Shown piece by piece: positions 63,257 to 64,000 of a stretch of DNA of 64,000 nt. Source of the DNA: Koleobacter methoxysyntrophicus (GTDB lineage Bacteria > Bacillota > Thermosediminibacteria > Koleobacterales > Koleobacteraceae). Every line of letters starts with the position of its first letter. The stretch's first letter is position 1. A model generated the notes under the pieces. The model saw only the letters and a program-made list of their open reading frames with translations. It was not told where the DNA came from and did no database searches. The translations under genes and the position numbers were made by a program. Location of the stretch: contig NZ_CP059066.1 in NCBI RefSeq assembly GCF_017301615.1, positions 2,802,888-2,866,887 on the forward strand, given 5' to 3'.

Positions 63257-64000
63257 TATCCTGGTACCTGAGATCTTTGCCCCCCTTCAGTAGCATTGAT
63301 AAATTCTATATTGGGATATTTTTCTATCTCCCGCTCAAACCAGGTTAAAAATGATAATAAGACTCTATCTGTATATACGGGTTTTCCATCTATGCCTTCT
63401 ACTTCAATTAGTTCTTTACTTTTATCTACCGATTTATTTTTATGGGCAGTCCCCGATGCATGGGTAACCCCGTTTTTATATGCCAGGTCCTGACCCACAA
63501 ATATTATGGGGTTACCCCCTATTTTAACGGCCAAGCTAAATGCTGTATTAGCAACCGATCCTCCTACGCTTAATGTGCCGAAATCCCTATTCAGCTTTTT
63601 TTGTATTACCTCGGTTAACGGAGACGCCTGAAATGTTACTTTTTTACCTTTATAAACCTTCAATATATCGGGATATATCATAGGTTCAAATACCAGTAGA
63701 GCTTCAAAATTATCTATGCCGTCAAAATGCCAAAAGTTAGGTTCTCCACCATCCACACTAACAATAAAATCAGGGATAATACCTTCCTTAAGCAAAGCCT
63801 TAATGGCTGAACCGGCACAAATAATAACCGCCTTGCCTTTAGCTTCTTTTAAGTAGCGAATATTTTTATCAAGGGATGGCCCTGCTGCTACAATAATAAT
63901 CGGAAACCCCTTCATACAATCAAAGAAATATTTAACGGGGGTAGATTTTACGGTAAAGGGTAGATTCTCAAAGAAATTGTCGGTCCATTTTTGTGAAAAG
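63256..64000 (-). CDS. Maf/MptE-like (DUF115) flagellin pseudaminyl transferase, main part; frameshifted and running off the edge
   Basis: The frame stays open to the window edge, so the true start is outside. It holds FPIIIVAAGPSLDKNIRYLK, SVDGGEPNFWHF, SVANTAFSLAVKIGGNPIIFVGQD and INATEGG, all typical of Maf proteins that transfer pseudaminic acid to flagellin. After a GGGGGG run at 63280-63285 it shifts frame and stops. The adjacent pse genes and fliS support the role. Confidence 0.85.
   Translation of the reverse strand, partial: FSQKWTDNFFENLPFTVKSTPVKYFFDCMKGFPIIIVAAGPSLDKNIRYLKEAKGKAVIICAGSAIKALLKEGIIPDFIVSVDGGEPNFWHFDGIDNFEALLVFEPMIYPDILKVYKGKKVTFQASPLTEVIQKKLNRDFGTLSVGGSVANTAFSLAVKIGGNPIIFVGQDLAYKNGVTHASGTAHKNKSVDKSKELIEVEGIDGKPVYTDRVLLSFLTWFEREIEKYPNIEFINATEGGQRSQVPG

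Noticed and set aside
63256-63915. ATG at 63915 as the start of the Maf protein
   Set aside because: The frame stays open and Maf-like upstream to the window edge, so the start lies outside.
1-64000. CRISPR arrays, rRNA and tRNA genes, prophage genes
   Set aside because: I looked for regularly spaced repeats, conserved RNA gene motifs and phage gene sets by eye and saw none.

Overview
The window looks like chromosomal DNA of a low-GC, flagellated, anaerobic Firmicute of the class Clostridia. The sequence is consistent with a Thermoanaerobacterales or Thermosediminibacterales-type lineage, but I could not test this. The reasons are many TTG starts behind strong GGAGG/GGGGG ribosome sites, Firmicute regulatory RNAs (M-box, c-di-GMP-I), and a backbone resembling the Bacillus subtilis region fliS-fliT-hpf-secA-prfB ... 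ftsE-ftsX-ctpB-minJ-uvrB-uvrA. Almost all genes run on the minus strand, so the window is best read from right to left.

Right end (64.0 to 55.0 kb): a Maf-type flagellin glycosyltransferase gene, apparently split by a one-base frameshift at a G6 tract. It is followed by a seven-gene pseudaminic-acid pathway (PseB/Pen-like dehydratase, a second SDR, PseC, PseF-like, PseI, PseH, PseG) and the flagellar chaperones FliS and FliT/FlgN. Together these describe sugar-decorated flagella.

Centre-right (54.9 to 47.3 kb): a promoter-driven structured RNA of about 280 nt ahead of a zinc-ribbon gene, a cluster of five DnaA-box-like nonamers, a polar amino-acid ABC transporter, a chemoreceptor behind a c-di-GMP-I riboswitch, a cold-shock protein, long-form HPF, an uncharacterised 217-aa protein, and a 184-nt module bounded by an inverted repeat that holds a 24-codon ORF. 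An HD-GYP protein (predicted c-di-GMP phosphodiesterase) and a DUF5317-type membrane protein follow. An IS1634-like insertion sequence with an unusually long 49-bp target duplication sits just behind the latter.

Centre (43.4 to 29.0 kb): secA, prfB (with the classical +1 programmed frameshift), a cell-surface polysaccharide cluster (LmeA/DUF2993-like, DUF5693-like, CsaB pyruvyl transferase, an unusual deacetylase-oxidoreductase-SLH-like fusion, TagA/WecG), a split transketolase, and then the division genes ftsE-ftsX-EnvC-like-ctpB-minJ-like.

Left half (24.1 to 1 kb): an IclR-controlled branched-chain amino-acid catabolic group (leucine dehydrogenase, butyrate kinase, phosphate butyryltransferase), an FAH-family hydrolase, a LytS/LytR pair, uvrB-uvrA, a cupin, a CHR-family protein, an unassigned permease, uvrC, two tandem mgtE genes behind an M-box riboswitch, glgA, a LysM protein, azlD, and a rearranged junction between an azlC tail and an inverted ABC-2 permease fragment.

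A MITE-like repeat, found in about five copies of varying completeness, lies in gaps between operons. I saw no rRNA, tRNA or CRISPR array.
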